Source: Rhizobium leguminosarum
Lineage (GTDB): Bacteria > Pseudomonadota > Alphaproteobacteria > Rhizobiales > Rhizobiaceae
NCBI RefSeq assembly: GCF_001679785.1
Contig: NZ_CP016287.1
Span: 992,001-1,056,000, forward strand
DNA: 64,000 bases
Reading direction: 5' to 3'
Shown: piece by piece, positions 26,450 to 35,197 of the stretch
Position numbering within the stretch: position 1 is the stretch's first letter
Layout of the letters: each line of letters opens with the position of its first letter
Translations under genes and position numbers: made by a program
The notes under the pieces: generated by a model
Database searches by the model: none
What the model saw: the letters and a program-made list of their open reading frames with translations, nothing else
Told to the model about the DNA's origin: nothing

Positions 26450-27421
26450 TCACGACAGGCTTTGGCGCAGGCGGTCGAGCAGTGCTGCTCGATCGGCCCT
26501 CGCCTTCAGCGCTTCGTCCATCGTCACCTCGACAAAGCGCGCCGGCGTATGCGGCTGCAACTGGCCGATGAGGTCCATGTCCGCCGAGATCACCGTGCCG
26601 ACCATGAAATAGCCGCCGCCGGAGACGGCGTCGCGGTGGAGGATGATCGGCTCCGTCCCGCCCGGTACCTGGATCGAGCCGTAGGGATAGCAGCTGTCGA
26701 CGATGTTCGACGGATCCGAACCGGCGCCGAAGGGCTGCTTGCGGTCCAGGAATTCGAGCCTGCGCCCGCCGCGGAAGCGGTAACCCATGCGGTCGGCCTC
26801 AGGCGCCACCTTCCACTCGTCGGCGAAGAAGCTCGTCTTGGCGGCATCCGTCAGCCGGTCCCAGTAGAGCCCCGGCAGCACGCGCAGCTCTGCCGGGGTT
26901 CGGGGCTTGCGCCGCAGCTCTTCGGCGACGGTTTTTCCTTCTTTGGCAAAGTCGGCCTTTCCGACCGGCAGTTCGTCACCGGCCGCCAGTGCCCTGCCCT
27001 TGAAGCCGCCGAGCGCACCGATCGGATAGGTTGAGCGACTGCCGAGTGCTTCCGGCACATCGATACCGCCCGAGACCGCGATCAGAATGCGCGCGCCGGA
27101 TTTCAGGAAGTCGAAGCTCAGCACCTGGCCGGCCTTGATTTTGAAAGCCGTCCAGCCGGGCTGCGCCACACCATCGACCTTGGCCGGCATGTCGGCGCCG
27201 GCGACAGACACCAGAGCATCCTCGGTGAATTCGAGCTTCGGTCCCATGAAGACCGCCTCCAGACCCGCCGCCCCTTCGTCGTTGCCGACGAGCAGATTGG
27301 CGGCGCGCATGGCGTAGCGGTCCATGGCGCCGCCGATCGGGATGCCGAGGTGGAAATAGCCCGGACGGCCGAGATCCTGGACGCTGGTCGACAGTCCGGG
27401 GTGCAGCACCTTAATGGCCAT
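26450..27421 (-). CDS. pxpC: 5-oxoprolinase subunit C / biotin-dependent carboxyltransferase-like
   Basis: PxpC/KipA/urea-amidolyase C-terminal-domain homologue of 323 residues (AHS2 domain). Visible hallmarks are HPGLSTSVQDLGRPGY at the start, GIPIGGAMDRYAMRAANLLVGN, and RTPAELRVLPG. Its ATG lies 10 nt inside the pxpB gene, so the two are coupled and act as a complex. In E. coli PxpABC cleaves 5-oxoproline to glutamate with ATP. Here it sits in one operon with biotin carboxylase and BCCP genes, so a carboxylation-dependent version is likely. Confidence 0.88.
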   Translation of the reverse strand: MAIKVLHPGLSTSVQDLGRPGYFHLGIPIGGAMDRYAMRAANLLVGNDEGAAGLEAVFMGPKLEFTEDALVSVAGADMPAKVDGVAQPGWTAFKIKAGQVLSFDFLKSGARILIAVSGGIDVPEALGSRSTYPIGALGGFKGRALAAGDELPVGKADFAKEGKTVAEELRRKPRTPAELRVLPGLYWDRLTDAAKTSFFADEWKVAPEADRMGYRFRGGRRLEFLDRKQPFGAGSDPSNIVDSCYPYGSIQVPGGTEPIILHRDAVSGGGYFMVGTVISADMDLIGQLQPHTPARFVEVTMDEALKARADRAALLDRLRQSLS

Positions 27422-28286
27422 GGAGAATACCCTCCAGCGCGGCGTTGTAACCGTCGATATCCTCGCTGAATTCGCGAAGGTCGAACCGGACCTCGCGGAT
27501 CGGCGGGCTGAAGAGCCTCTTGTCGACCTCTTCGACTGCGGTGTCGTAACCGTCGCGATCGACCGGTTTGAACTTGACGATATCGCCAGGACGGAAGAAC
27601 ACCATGAAATCGCGCAGGTAACTTGTTTGCTGCGTCGGGTCGAAGATCGGCATCGGCGTGACGCCGAACATCTGGTAGCCGCCGGCGCCGCGCACCGAAT
27701 AGATGCAGCCGAAGCAGCCGCCATGGCCGACCGTCAGTTTGGGCGTATCGGTGCGAGGTCTCAAATATTTCGGCACTTCGATCTGCCGCTGTCGCTCGAC
27801 CATCTGGTACATGAAAGGCAGCCCGGCCACGAAACCGACCATCGACACGAACCAGGGGGAACCGGCATGCGCGGCGACGAAATCCTCGACGCCGCCGTAG
27901 CCGTTGATCCGCGCGGCATAATCGAGGTCGGTTCCACCAGGTTCCTGATGCCGCTCGCGAAAGCGCATCAGCGTCTCGTGCGTCCATGGATCATTGTAGA
28001 AGACCGGGATCTCGATGATGCGGGTCTTCAAAACCGGCTCGGATCTTTCCGCAACGCCCTCGATCGCCTGGACCTCCCGCAGAATGTCGTCAGGCTTGAT
28101 GAGATCGGGATTGAACTTCACCTGGAAGGAGGCATTGGCCGGGCAGATCTCGGTGATGCCCTTGATCCGGCTTTCGCGGACCGCTGTCGCCATGGACAGG
28201 CTCTTGAAGAAGGCCTCGAGCGACATCTCGCTGCTGCATTCGACGAAGAGGTGTTCGTCACCTCCGAACGTATATCGCGCAGGCAT
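27411..28286 (-). CDS. pxpB: 5-oxoprolinase subunit B / KipI-like (AHS1 domain)
   Basis: Protein of 291 residues with the AHS1 (allophanate hydrolase subunit 1) fold: GFVAGLPFMYQM, LTVGHGGCFGCIYSVRGAGG and GVTPMPIFDP motifs. It is somewhat longer at the N-terminus than E. coli PxpB (218 residues), with an extra region around residues 1-80. The ATG overlaps the accC stop (TGATG). Acts with PxpC as the carboxyltransferase-like or lactamase half of the enzyme. Confidence 0.88.
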   Translation of the reverse strand: MPARYTFGGDEHLFVECSSEMSLEAFFKSLSMATAVRESRIKGITEICPANASFQVKFNPDLIKPDDILREVQAIEGVAERSEPVLKTRIIEIPVFYNDPWTHETLMRFRERHQEPGGTDLDYAARINGYGGVEDFVAAHAGSPWFVSMVGFVAGLPFMYQMVERQRQIEVPKYLRPRTDTPKLTVGHGGCFGCIYSVRGAGGYQMFGVTPMPIFDPTQQTSYLRDFMVFFRPGDIVKFKPVDRDGYDTAVEEVDKRLFSPPIREVRFDLREFSEDIDGYNAALEGILHGH

Positions 28287-29671
28287 CAGGCAACCTCCTG
28301 GGTCCGGCCGGCCAGAGCGGGAAAATCGTGCTCCAGCCATTGTTCGAGAAAGCGGGTATGGAAAGTGCCATTGGCGACGTTTGCGACGCGGGCGAGTGCC
28401 AGATGCAGCGGCACTGTCGTCGGCACGCCTTCGATGGTGAGTGCCGCGAGCGCTGCGGCGAGCTTTTCAAGGCAGGCTTCGCGTGTCTCTGCGTGCACGA
28501 TCAGCTTGCCGAGCAGGGAATCGTAGAAAGGCGGGATCGTGTAGCCCTCGTAGAGCATCGTATCGAACCGGATGCCCTCGCCTTTCGGGACGGACAGCGA
28601 CGTGATCGTACCCGGCGACGGCTGGAAGGCCTTGAACGGATCCTCGGCATTGATGCGGCACTCGATCGCATGGCCGCTGGCCGCAATGTCTCGCTGGGCG
28701 ACTGAAAGGACTGCGCCGCCCGCGACCTTGAACATCTCCTGGACCAGGTCGAAGCCGGTGATCATCTCGGTAACAGGATGTTCGACCTGGATGCGGGTGT
28801 TGACTTCGATGAAGTAAAAGTCGCCCGTTTCGTCGTCGTAGAGATACTCGACCGTGCCGGCGCCGCAATAGCCGACCTCGCGCGCGAGCGCCACGGCACT
28901 CATGCAAAGCCGTTCGCGTATGTCGGCAGGCAGCAGAAAGGCGGGCGCCTCTTCCCATACCTTCTGGCGCCGCCGCTGCAGCGAGCATTCGCGTTCGAAG
29001 AAATGCACGAAATTCTGTCCGTCGCCGAAGATCTGCACCTCGACGTGCCGGGCGCGGGCGATGACCTTTTCCAGATAAAGTCCGCCGTTGCCGAACGCGG
29101 CCAGCGCCTCGGCCGAAGCCAGCGGAAACTGCTGCTCGAGCTCGGCGATGCTGTCGACGATCCGGATGCCGCGTCCGCCGCCGCCGGCCGCGGCCTTGAT
29201 CATCACGGGAAAACCGATCTCGCCTGCGAGCAACCGCGCGTCGTCGAGCCCGGCGACACGCCCGTCGCTGCCGGGCACCGTCGGCACGCCCGCGCGTTTT
29301 GCCACCTGCCGCGCCGCCACCTTGTCGCCGAGCGTGCGGATCGCATCGCCGGAAGGACCGATGAAAATCATGCCGGCGTCGCGCACCGCATCAGCAAACT
29401 CGCCGTTTTCGGACAGAAAGCCGTAGCCCGGATGCACGGCATTGACACCGGCCGCCTTGGCGGCGGCGATCACCGCCTCGATGTCGAGATAGGATTTCTT
29501 CGGCGCCGGCGGGCCGATGTTCACCGCCTCATCGGCGAGCCGCACCGCCAACATGTCTGCGTCTGCTGCGCTGTACACCTGTACGGTGCGGATGCCGAGC
29601 GCCTTCGCCGCCTTGATGACGCGAACGGCGATCTCCCCGCGATTGGCGACGAGCACCGAGCCGATCGTCAT
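28286..29671 (-). CDS. accC: biotin carboxylase (AccC-like)
   Basis: ATP-grasp biotin carboxylase of 461 residues. N-terminal VLVANRGEIAVRVIKAAK, glycine-rich ATP loop KAAAGGGGRGIRIV, catalytic EVNTRIQVEHPVTEMITG and the C-terminal subdomain are intact. The start overlaps the BCCP stop by 4 nt. It is a paralogue dedicated to this operon rather than the housekeeping acetyl-CoA carboxylase subunit, because it lies between pxpB and a minimal BCCP gene and not beside accB of the fatty-acid pathway. Confidence 0.9.
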   Translation of the reverse strand: MTIGSVLVANRGEIAVRVIKAAKALGIRTVQVYSAADADMLAVRLADEAVNIGPPAPKKSYLDIEAVIAAAKAAGVNAVHPGYGFLSENGEFADAVRDAGMIFIGPSGDAIRTLGDKVAARQVAKRAGVPTVPGSDGRVAGLDDARLLAGEIGFPVMIKAAAGGGGRGIRIVDSIAELEQQFPLASAEALAAFGNGGLYLEKVIARARHVEVQIFGDGQNFVHFFERECSLQRRRQKVWEEAPAFLLPADIRERLCMSAVALAREVGYCGAGTVEYLYDDETGDFYFIEVNTRIQVEHPVTEMITGFDLVQEMFKVAGGAVLSVAQRDIAASGHAIECRINAEDPFKAFQPSPGTITSLSVPKGEGIRFDTMLYEGYTIPPFYDSLLGKLIVHAETREACLEKLAAALAALTIEGVPTTVPLHLALARVANVANGTFHTRFLEQWLEHDFPALAGRTQEVA

Positions 29672-29910
29672 GCTTCGACCTCCGCAATGACCTGCCCGGC
29701 CATGACAGGCTCCTCATTGTCGACGAGGAAGGTGATCGTCTTGCCGGTAACACCGGCCGGAACTTCCTGGAATGTCTTCATCACCTCGATCACGCCGATC
29801 GTCTCGGCCTCGGTGACGTCATCACCGTCTGCCTTGAAGGGCGGAGCATCCGGCGCCGAAGCCCGGTAGAAGGTGCCCGGCAGGGGCGAACGGATTTCAA
29901 TCTTGCTCAT
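29668..29910 (-). CDS. accB: minimal biotin carboxyl carrier protein
   Basis: Biotinyl domain of only 80 residues (usual AccB about 155), lacking the Pro/Ala-rich linker and N-terminal dimerisation part. The biotin-attachment hairpin reads VIEVMKTFQEVPAG, with the Lys in VMK where AMKM is usual. The longer frame to 29976 is non-coding; ATG 29910 is preceded by a purine-rich sequence. It carries carboxybiotin between AccC and the PxpB/PxpC carboxyltransferase-like pair. Confidence 0.85.
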   Translation of the reverse strand: MSKIEIRSPLPGTFYRASAPDAPPFKADGDDVTEAETIGVIEVMKTFQEVPAGVTGKTITFLVDNEEPVMAGQVIAEVEA

Positions 29911-29929
29911 TGGTCGGTCTCCGCAAAAT

Positions 29930-30706
29930 CTATTGGCCAAGGATCTGCGACACCGGCGCGATCCGGATTCCCGCACCGATCAGAAGCTCGCGCATGCTGA
30001 GAACGATATCGAGCGCGCCGAGCGTATCGGAATGAAAGCAGATGGATTCAAATTCGATGTCGATATCGTTGCCCGTGACCGTGCGGACCTTGCCTTCCTG
30101 GCAGGCGCGCAGCACTTTCTGCGCCAGCACCATCGGATCCGGGCGGCCGGCATCGCGGGTAAAGACGATCGAGCCGCTGTCGTCGTAGTCACGGTCTGCG
30201 TAGAACTCGCGCACGACAGGCTGTCCGGCATCAAGCGCTGCCCGGTGCGTCGCCGAGCCGCCCATGCAGAAGACAAAGGCGTTGGGCGAGACGGTGCGCA
30301 GATACTGGACGAAGATCTGTGCGAAATCCGAATTGACCGCCATCTCCATGTAGAGCGCGCCATGCGGCTTCACGTGCTGCACCGGCACGCTGTGACGGCG
30401 GGCGAACTCGCGGAGCGCCCCCACCTGATAGATGATGTCGTTGACCAGCTCTTTGCTGTTGCCGACAATCTTGCGGCGGCCGAAGCCCTGAAGGTCATTA
30501 TAGCCAGGATGGGCGCCGACCCCGACCCCATGGGCGGCGGCAAGTGCCACGGTCTCGTCGATGAGGTTCGGGTCGCCGGCATGGAAGCCTGTGGCGATAT
30601 TGGCCGAGCTGATGTGGGAGATCAGCAACGAATCCTGCGTATCGCCGATCCGCCAGCGTCCGAAGGACTCGCCCATATCGCAGTTGATGTCGACGATGTT
30701 CTTCAA
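29930..30706 (-). CDS. pxpA: 5-oxoprolinase subunit A (LamB/YcsF family)
   Basis: Protein of 258 residues with the LamB/YcsF signatures [11 protein letters not shown] at the start, [33 protein letters not shown] and [11 protein letters not shown], as in PxpA. In PxpABC this subunit activates or hydrolyses the lactam. It is the first gene of the pxpA-accB-accC-pxpB-pxpC operon, 20 nt before accB, and faces a divergent LysR gene across a 251-bp gap with a perfect 19-bp palindrome. Confidence 0.9.
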   Translation of the reverse strand: MKNIVDINCDMGESFGRWRIGDTQDSLLISHISSANIATGFHAGDPNLIDETVALAAAHGVGVGAHPGYNDLQGFGRRKIVGNSKELVNDIIYQVGALREFARRHSVPVQHVKPHGALYMEMAVNSDFAQIFVQYLRTVSPNAFVFCMGGSATHRAALDAGQPVVREFYADRDYDDSGSIVFTRDAGRPDPMVLAQKVLRACQEGKVRTVTGNDIDIEFESICFHSDTLGALDIVLSMRELLIGAGIRIAPVSQILGQ

Positions 30707-30871
30707 ACTGTCTTCCCGCCATTGTCATCTGACGAAAACGCTACGCGACAAAACAGGATTTGAAAAATTCATTTTTTACGGCATCATTATCAAGAAAAAA
30801 GATACCTACGCTCAAATCGAAGGCAAGAACTTTATGTTTTTTTCCAATGACTTAATTAAGTTTCGTTTCGA

Positions 30872-30890
30872 ATGCGCGAGGCTCGCGCAT
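30872..30890. promoter_or_regulatory. palindromic operator candidate between pxpA and lysR
   Basis: ATGCGCGAG-G-CTCGCGCAT is a perfect 9-1-9 inverted repeat, 67 nt upstream of the LysR start. A 10-bp palindrome CTTAATTAAG lies at 30851-30860. Position and symmetry fit a LysR-type binding site controlling both directions; binding is inferred. Confidence 0.5.
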
Positions 30891-30957
30891 AAATCATATG
30901 CAGCCAATCGAATTTATTGACGCTGACTTCAGATAATTTGATGGGAAATACGGAACC

Positions 30958-31866
30958 ATGAGCCTCAGCTTCCGCCAACTCCGCTATTTCGTCGCAACTG
31001 CCGAGCAGGGGCAGATTTCCTATGCGGCTGCACAACTGTCGATCTCGCAATCGGCAGTGACGACCGCAATCAAGGAGCTGGAAAAATCAATCGGCGTCGC
31101 ACTGTTTACCCGCATGCCGCAGGGCATGGAACTGACCGCCGCCGGCCGGCAGTTTCTTTCCTACGCCTACGAGATCCTCGCCAAGGTCGATGAGGCAACG
31201 CATCTGAACTATGTCAGCAGCGACATCGAGGGCGATCTGACCGTTGCGGCGACTTACACCGTTATCGGCTACTTTCTGCCGCTCCACATCGAGCGCATGC
31301 GCCGGCTCTATCCCAAGCTGCGCATCCAGCTTTACGAGTTGAATCGCGAGTCCATCGAGGAAGGCCTACTGGTCAATCGTTACGACATTTCGGTACTGCT
31401 GACCTCGAATATCCTGAATAGCGCACTTACCACGGAGACGCTTTTGCGTTCCGTCCGCAGGCTCTGGGTGTCCGCGCAGCATCCGCTGCTGAAGCATGCG
31501 GCCGTCGGCCTGCGGGATATCGCCGAGGAGCCCTACATCATGCTGACGGTGGACGAGGCGGCCTATTCGTCATTGAAGTACTGGAGCACGACGCCCTATC
31601 AACCACGCGTAATGCTTCGTACCTCGTCGATCGAGGCGGTACGCTCCATGGTCGCCAACAACCTCGGCGTAGCGATCCTGTCCGATATGGTGCACCGCCC
31701 CTGGTCGTTGGAAGGCCGGCGGATCGAGACGATCAACATCGAGGATCCGGTGCCACCGATGGATGTCGGCCTCGCCTGGCGCGCCAACACCGACTTCACT
31801 CCGGCCATGCATGCCTTTCGCCGATATTTTCAGCAGGCGTTCGCCCTGCCGGGCACCAATTCATGA
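30958..31866 (+). CDS. LysR-type transcriptional regulator
   Basis: Regulator of 302 residues. N-terminal wHTH LRYFVATAEQGQISYAAAQL with SISQSAVTTAIKELEKSIG is canonical, followed by the effector-binding domain (residues about 90-295). Divergently placed from the pxp/acc operon, so likely its regulator, responding to the substrate. Start at 30958 follows gggaaatacggaacc; no overlapping competitor. Confidence 0.9.
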   Translation: MSLSFRQLRYFVATAEQGQISYAAAQLSISQSAVTTAIKELEKSIGVALFTRMPQGMELTAAGRQFLSYAYEILAKVDEATHLNYVSSDIEGDLTVAATYTVIGYFLPLHIERMRRLYPKLRIQLYELNRESIEEGLLVNRYDISVLLTSNILNSALTTETLLRSVRRLWVSAQHPLLKHAAVGLRDIAEEPYIMLTVDEAAYSSLKYWSTTPYQPRVMLRTSSIEAVRSMVANNLGVAILSDMVHRPWSLEGRRIETINIEDPVPPMDVGLAWRANTDFTPAMHAFRRYFQQAFALPGTNS

Positions 31867-31979
31867 ATTCGTCTTCGAGCCTCGGCATGTTACGAGCGGC
31901 TGCCGGCATGCTCATGCGATTGTCGCGCGCCTAAGAAATGCTCTGCAAATTCGGCCGATCATCTGAAAAATCCACCGGA

Positions 31980-32918
31980 TCAAACCGCCTTGAGATACTC
32001 AACCCAGCGCGGATCCTGCATAGCCGCGCGAGCGCGCATGTGTTTCCAGGCGCCATATTTGTAGAAATCAAAATCGAGCGCCGAGACGACATTCTGGACC
32101 ATGGCCCAAGTCGACCATTTCACATCGGCAAGCGCTCGGTGCACGGCAAGACGGGCCTTCATTCGCGGATCGAAGCGGCCGAAATATTCCTCTATGACTT
32201 CTGCCTCCACCGCATCGGAGAAGAACATCTCGCCGCACCAGATGCCGATATCGTAGCAACGGTCGTTATTGGAGGCATATTCGTAGTCGATGAGCATCAG
32301 CGACTTGTCGTCGGCGACCATGAAATTGCCCGCCATGGGATCGTTGAAACAGGCAACGAGATCGATGCCGGAGGCCTCGAGAGCCGCGCGTGCCAGCCGA
32401 TATTGCTTGTAAAGCCAGGCAAAATCGATCGGGAAGGCACCGTTCAGTTCGCGCACTTGCTCGATGTGTTCGTCGATCATGTCGAAAATCGTCTTGGTCA
32501 GCGGCAGTCTGCCTGAATCGTTGAAGGTGCGGTAGAGCCCGACGACGGCTTTGCGCACCGTCGGATCCTGGAAATCGCGGTTGGTGCAGGCACGCCGGCC
32601 TTCGATGTAATCGGCGATCTCGACACCCCTGTCAGCGAGATATTCGTAAATCTTCGGGCCGATGCCGAGGTCCTGTGCCCGGCGGCTGGCGTCCAGCGCC
32701 GCATTGCGGTCGATGAACATCTCGGTGCCGCGGCCCGGAACCTTGACGAAGAAACGGCCCTGTTCGCCAGCGACCCTGACACGCCAGTTCGAATTGCTGA
32801 TACCGCCATGCACCGGACCGTAATGGAGTTCGCGCCCCGACCATGGCTCAATTGCGCGCAGCAGGGATTCGATTTCCGCTTCCGCTTCGGTTGTCGCTTC
32901 TCCCAATCGTTTTTCCAT
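31980..32918 (-). CDS. APH/choline-kinase-like phosphotransferase (A)
   Basis: Protein kinase-like fold of 312 residues. N-lobe Lys in GRFFVKVPGRGTE, catalytic-loop CFNDPMAGNFMVADDKSL and metal motif MLIDYEYASNNDRCYDIG are visible. The loop reads FND where HxD is usual, as in LicA/choline kinases (HNDLxxxN) with His shifted to Phe-Asn. ATG at 32918 is preceded by GAGAG. It follows the paralogue at 32930 by 11 nt. Likely phosphorylates an imported amino alcohol or sugar derivative; substrate unknown. Confidence 0.78.
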   Translation of the reverse strand: MEKRLGEATTEAEAEIESLLRAIEPWSGRELHYGPVHGGISNSNWRVRVAGEQGRFFVKVPGRGTEMFIDRNAALDASRRAQDLGIGPKIYEYLADRGVEIADYIEGRRACTNRDFQDPTVRKAVVGLYRTFNDSGRLPLTKTIFDMIDEHIEQVRELNGAFPIDFAWLYKQYRLARAALEASGIDLVACFNDPMAGNFMVADDKSLMLIDYEYASNNDRCYDIGIWCGEMFFSDAVEAEVIEEYFGRFDPRMKARLAVHRALADVKWSTWAMVQNVVSALDFDFYKYGAWKHMRARAAMQDPRWVEYLKAV

Positions 32919-32929
32919 GGCTTGATCTC

Positions 32930-33898
32930 TCAGAGTGTGCGGAGCATGAATTCGAAACGCGGATTGCGAAGCGCCATCCGGCAGCGCAACAGGCGCCATT
33001 GCGCATATTTCAGGAATTCGATACCGCCACGCGGCGAAACCCTGTCCATCAACATGCCCCACATGCCCCAGAAGAGATCGTCAGCAATGGCGTAAAGGCG
33101 GCAGCGGTTGAGCGACGTCTGGCGAAATTGTCCCTCGAAGATTTCGAGCGCCGGCTGCATTTCGCTGTCGAACTGGAAGGCCTCGTTGAGCAGGATGCCG
33201 ATGTCGTAGAACGGATCGACATTGCGGGCCTCGTCGAAATCGACCAGTTGCACTCTACCATCCGGCGCGATCATGATGTTGGAGGCAAGGCCGTCGGCAT
33301 GGGCTGGTTTTTCATCGAAGCCGGTGGCGATGATCGCCGCTTCGATATCTCCGACGCATTCGCGCATCCACCATCCGTCTGCGGCAACCTCTGCGATGCC
33401 TGCATCGGCAAGCGCCTTCTCGACGACGCGGATGCGGTCGAACACCGTCCACGTTTCGCCAAGCGGCCTGCTGCCATGCAGGATGCTCTTGGCGGCGATG
33501 ACACTTTCCAGAACATTGCGCTTGCGCAGGTCGTCCATTCTGGCGGTATGCCAGGCTTCCGGCAGGCGGTCGAAAACGACCGCCGACATTTCCGGGCTGT
33601 GCCAAAGGGGCGCCGGCGTCAGGCCCAGGGTTGAAGCCTGACGCGCGGCGCTAACGGACCTCTCCAGATCGATGAAATCCGACTGATCCGTATGGAGAAT
33701 TTTCAGGAAATAGGTGGCGGGCGCATCTCCCCTGGCAACGAGCCAGTTCTGGCTGTCGACGGCGCGGTGCGTCGGCGAGGCGACGCCCGCAATGCCCGGC
33801 GCGTAACGCATATCGGTGTTTGCCCAGCCCGGAACGGCCCGGATGGCCGCTTCCGCCGCCTTCTCATCCACTGTGGATGCTTGCCCGAGTGCCTTCAT
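32930..33898 (-). CDS. APH/choline-kinase-like phosphotransferase (B)
   Basis: Second kinase-fold protein, 322 residues. N-lobe ATYFLKILHTDQS, catalytic loop HADGLASNIMIAPDG (canonical HxDxxxxN) and metal-binding VDFDEARNVDPFYDIG are intact. It is only distantly similar to its neighbour (A). The two adjacent paralogues may form a heterodimer or act on two substrates. Its stop is 11 nt before the start of A. Confidence 0.8.
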   Translation of the reverse strand: MKALGQASTVDEKAAEAAIRAVPGWANTDMRYAPGIAGVASPTHRAVDSQNWLVARGDAPATYFLKILHTDQSDFIDLERSVSAARQASTLGLTPAPLWHSPEMSAVVFDRLPEAWHTARMDDLRKRNVLESVIAAKSILHGSRPLGETWTVFDRIRVVEKALADAGIAEVAADGWWMRECVGDIEAAIIATGFDEKPAHADGLASNIMIAPDGRVQLVDFDEARNVDPFYDIGILLNEAFQFDSEMQPALEIFEGQFRQTSLNRCRLYAIADDLFWGMWGMLMDRVSPRGGIEFLKYAQWRLLRCRMALRNPRFEFMLRTL

Positions 33899-33910
33899 GC
33901 TCCCAATCCT

Positions 33911-35197
33911 TCAGTCCATGGTTTTCAGGATGTTGCCGTTAAGACAGAATTTCCACAGCATGGCGCTGAGGATTTCCGCGCCCAGCAACCGGTCTTCCGG
34001 CTTGGTGAATTCCGTCGGGTGGTGGATGACGCCGCCGACGCTCGGCACGGCGATGACGACTGCCGGGGAAACGGCCGTCATGCTGACCGCGTCATGTCCG
34101 CCGATGGTGTCGAGCAACAAGGTTTCGAGGCCGAATTCGGCCGCGGTATCCTGGGCCAGGGCGACCAGCCCTTCATCCATGTTCCCGGCGCGGCGGCGGT
34201 CGATCGAGCGGACCTCGAAGCCGACATCCGCTTTCTTGGCGCAGAGGTCAGCTTTCTCGTTGAGCTGTGCTTCCGCCCGGGCAAGCACATCTGGCTTGGC
34301 GGAGCGCAGTTCGATGAACATCACCGCCTCGCCGGGCACGACGTTCGGGGAATTCGGATAGACCTCGAGACGACCGCAGGAGGTGTGCAGGTCGATCCCG
34401 GCTTGGTCGGCAAAACCCTTCAACTCGGCGATCAGGTAAGCTGCGGCCAGGAGCGCGTCATGGCGCTCGTCCATCGGCGTCGGGCCGGTATGCGCCTGGC
34501 GGCCGATGAAGGCGAGCCGGTATTTGACGTTGCCCCAGAAACGGTTGAAGACGGCAAAGCGCATGCCTTTCTTTTCCAGCTCAGCGGAACCCTCGATATG
34601 CAGCTCGATCAGGGCATCGGGGATAACGGGGATAACGGGGCCAGCATAACCGATATCGTCAAGCGCTTGCCTGACAGAAATGCCGTCGCCATCCTTGCGG
34701 GAGAGCGCGAAATCGAGTGTCAGTTCGCCGGCATTGACGCCGCTGCCGAGAAGGCTCGGCTGGAAGCGGGCGCCCTCCTCGTTGGTCCAGTTGACGATGC
34801 AGAAATTGACTTTCGGCGTGACCCCAGCTGTGGCCACATGCTTGCGTATGGCGTCGATCGCCGCGCAGGCGGAAATCACGCCATAGGCGCCATCGAAACG
34901 GCCGCCGTTCGGCTGGCTGTCCAGGTGCGACCCGCTCATGACCAGAGGCGCATCCGGCCCTGCCCAGTCGAGAAAACCGTACATATTGCCCATCGGGTCG
35001 ATCTCCAGGCGCAGGCCCGAATTCTTCAGCCAGTTCGCCAGCCAATCGCGTGCCGCCTTGTCTTCCCGTGATAAGGTCAGCCGCGTCATCGCACCACCCG
35101 GCCCGCCGCCAAAGACGGAGACTTCCTCCATCATCCGGTGCAGGGCTTCGGCATCGACCTCAGGCAGGGATGCAGGTTCACTGCGGATTTCAAGCAT
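33911..35197 (-). CDS. M20-family Zn hydrolase (carbamoylase/allantoate amidohydrolase-like)
   Basis: Binuclear metallohydrolase of 428 residues in the hydantoinase/carbamoylase group (HyuC, AllC, AmaB-like). Metal ligands: His in GSHLDSQP, Asp in GRFDGAYGV, Glu in NEEGARF, His in ELHIEGS and His in GGVIHHPTEFT. It would hydrolyse an N-carbamoyl or acyl amide of an amino acid. The start overlaps the DeoR gene stop by 8 nt. Together with the oligopeptide-type importer it suggests use of N-substituted amino acids or opines. Confidence 0.86.
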   Translation of the reverse strand: MLEIRSEPASLPEVDAEALHRMMEEVSVFGGGPGGAMTRLTLSREDKAARDWLANWLKNSGLRLEIDPMGNMYGFLDWAGPDAPLVMSGSHLDSQPNGGRFDGAYGVISACAAIDAIRKHVATAGVTPKVNFCIVNWTNEEGARFQPSLLGSGVNAGELTLDFALSRKDGDGISVRQALDDIGYAGPVIPVIPDALIELHIEGSAELEKKGMRFAVFNRFWGNVKYRLAFIGRQAHTGPTPMDERHDALLAAAYLIAELKGFADQAGIDLHTSCGRLEVYPNSPNVVPGEAVMFIELRSAKPDVLARAEAQLNEKADLCAKKADVGFEVRSIDRRRAGNMDEGLVALAQDTAAEFGLETLLLDTIGGHDAVSMTAVSPAVVIAVPSVGGVIHHPTEFTKPEDRLLGAEILSAMLWKFCLNGNILKTMD

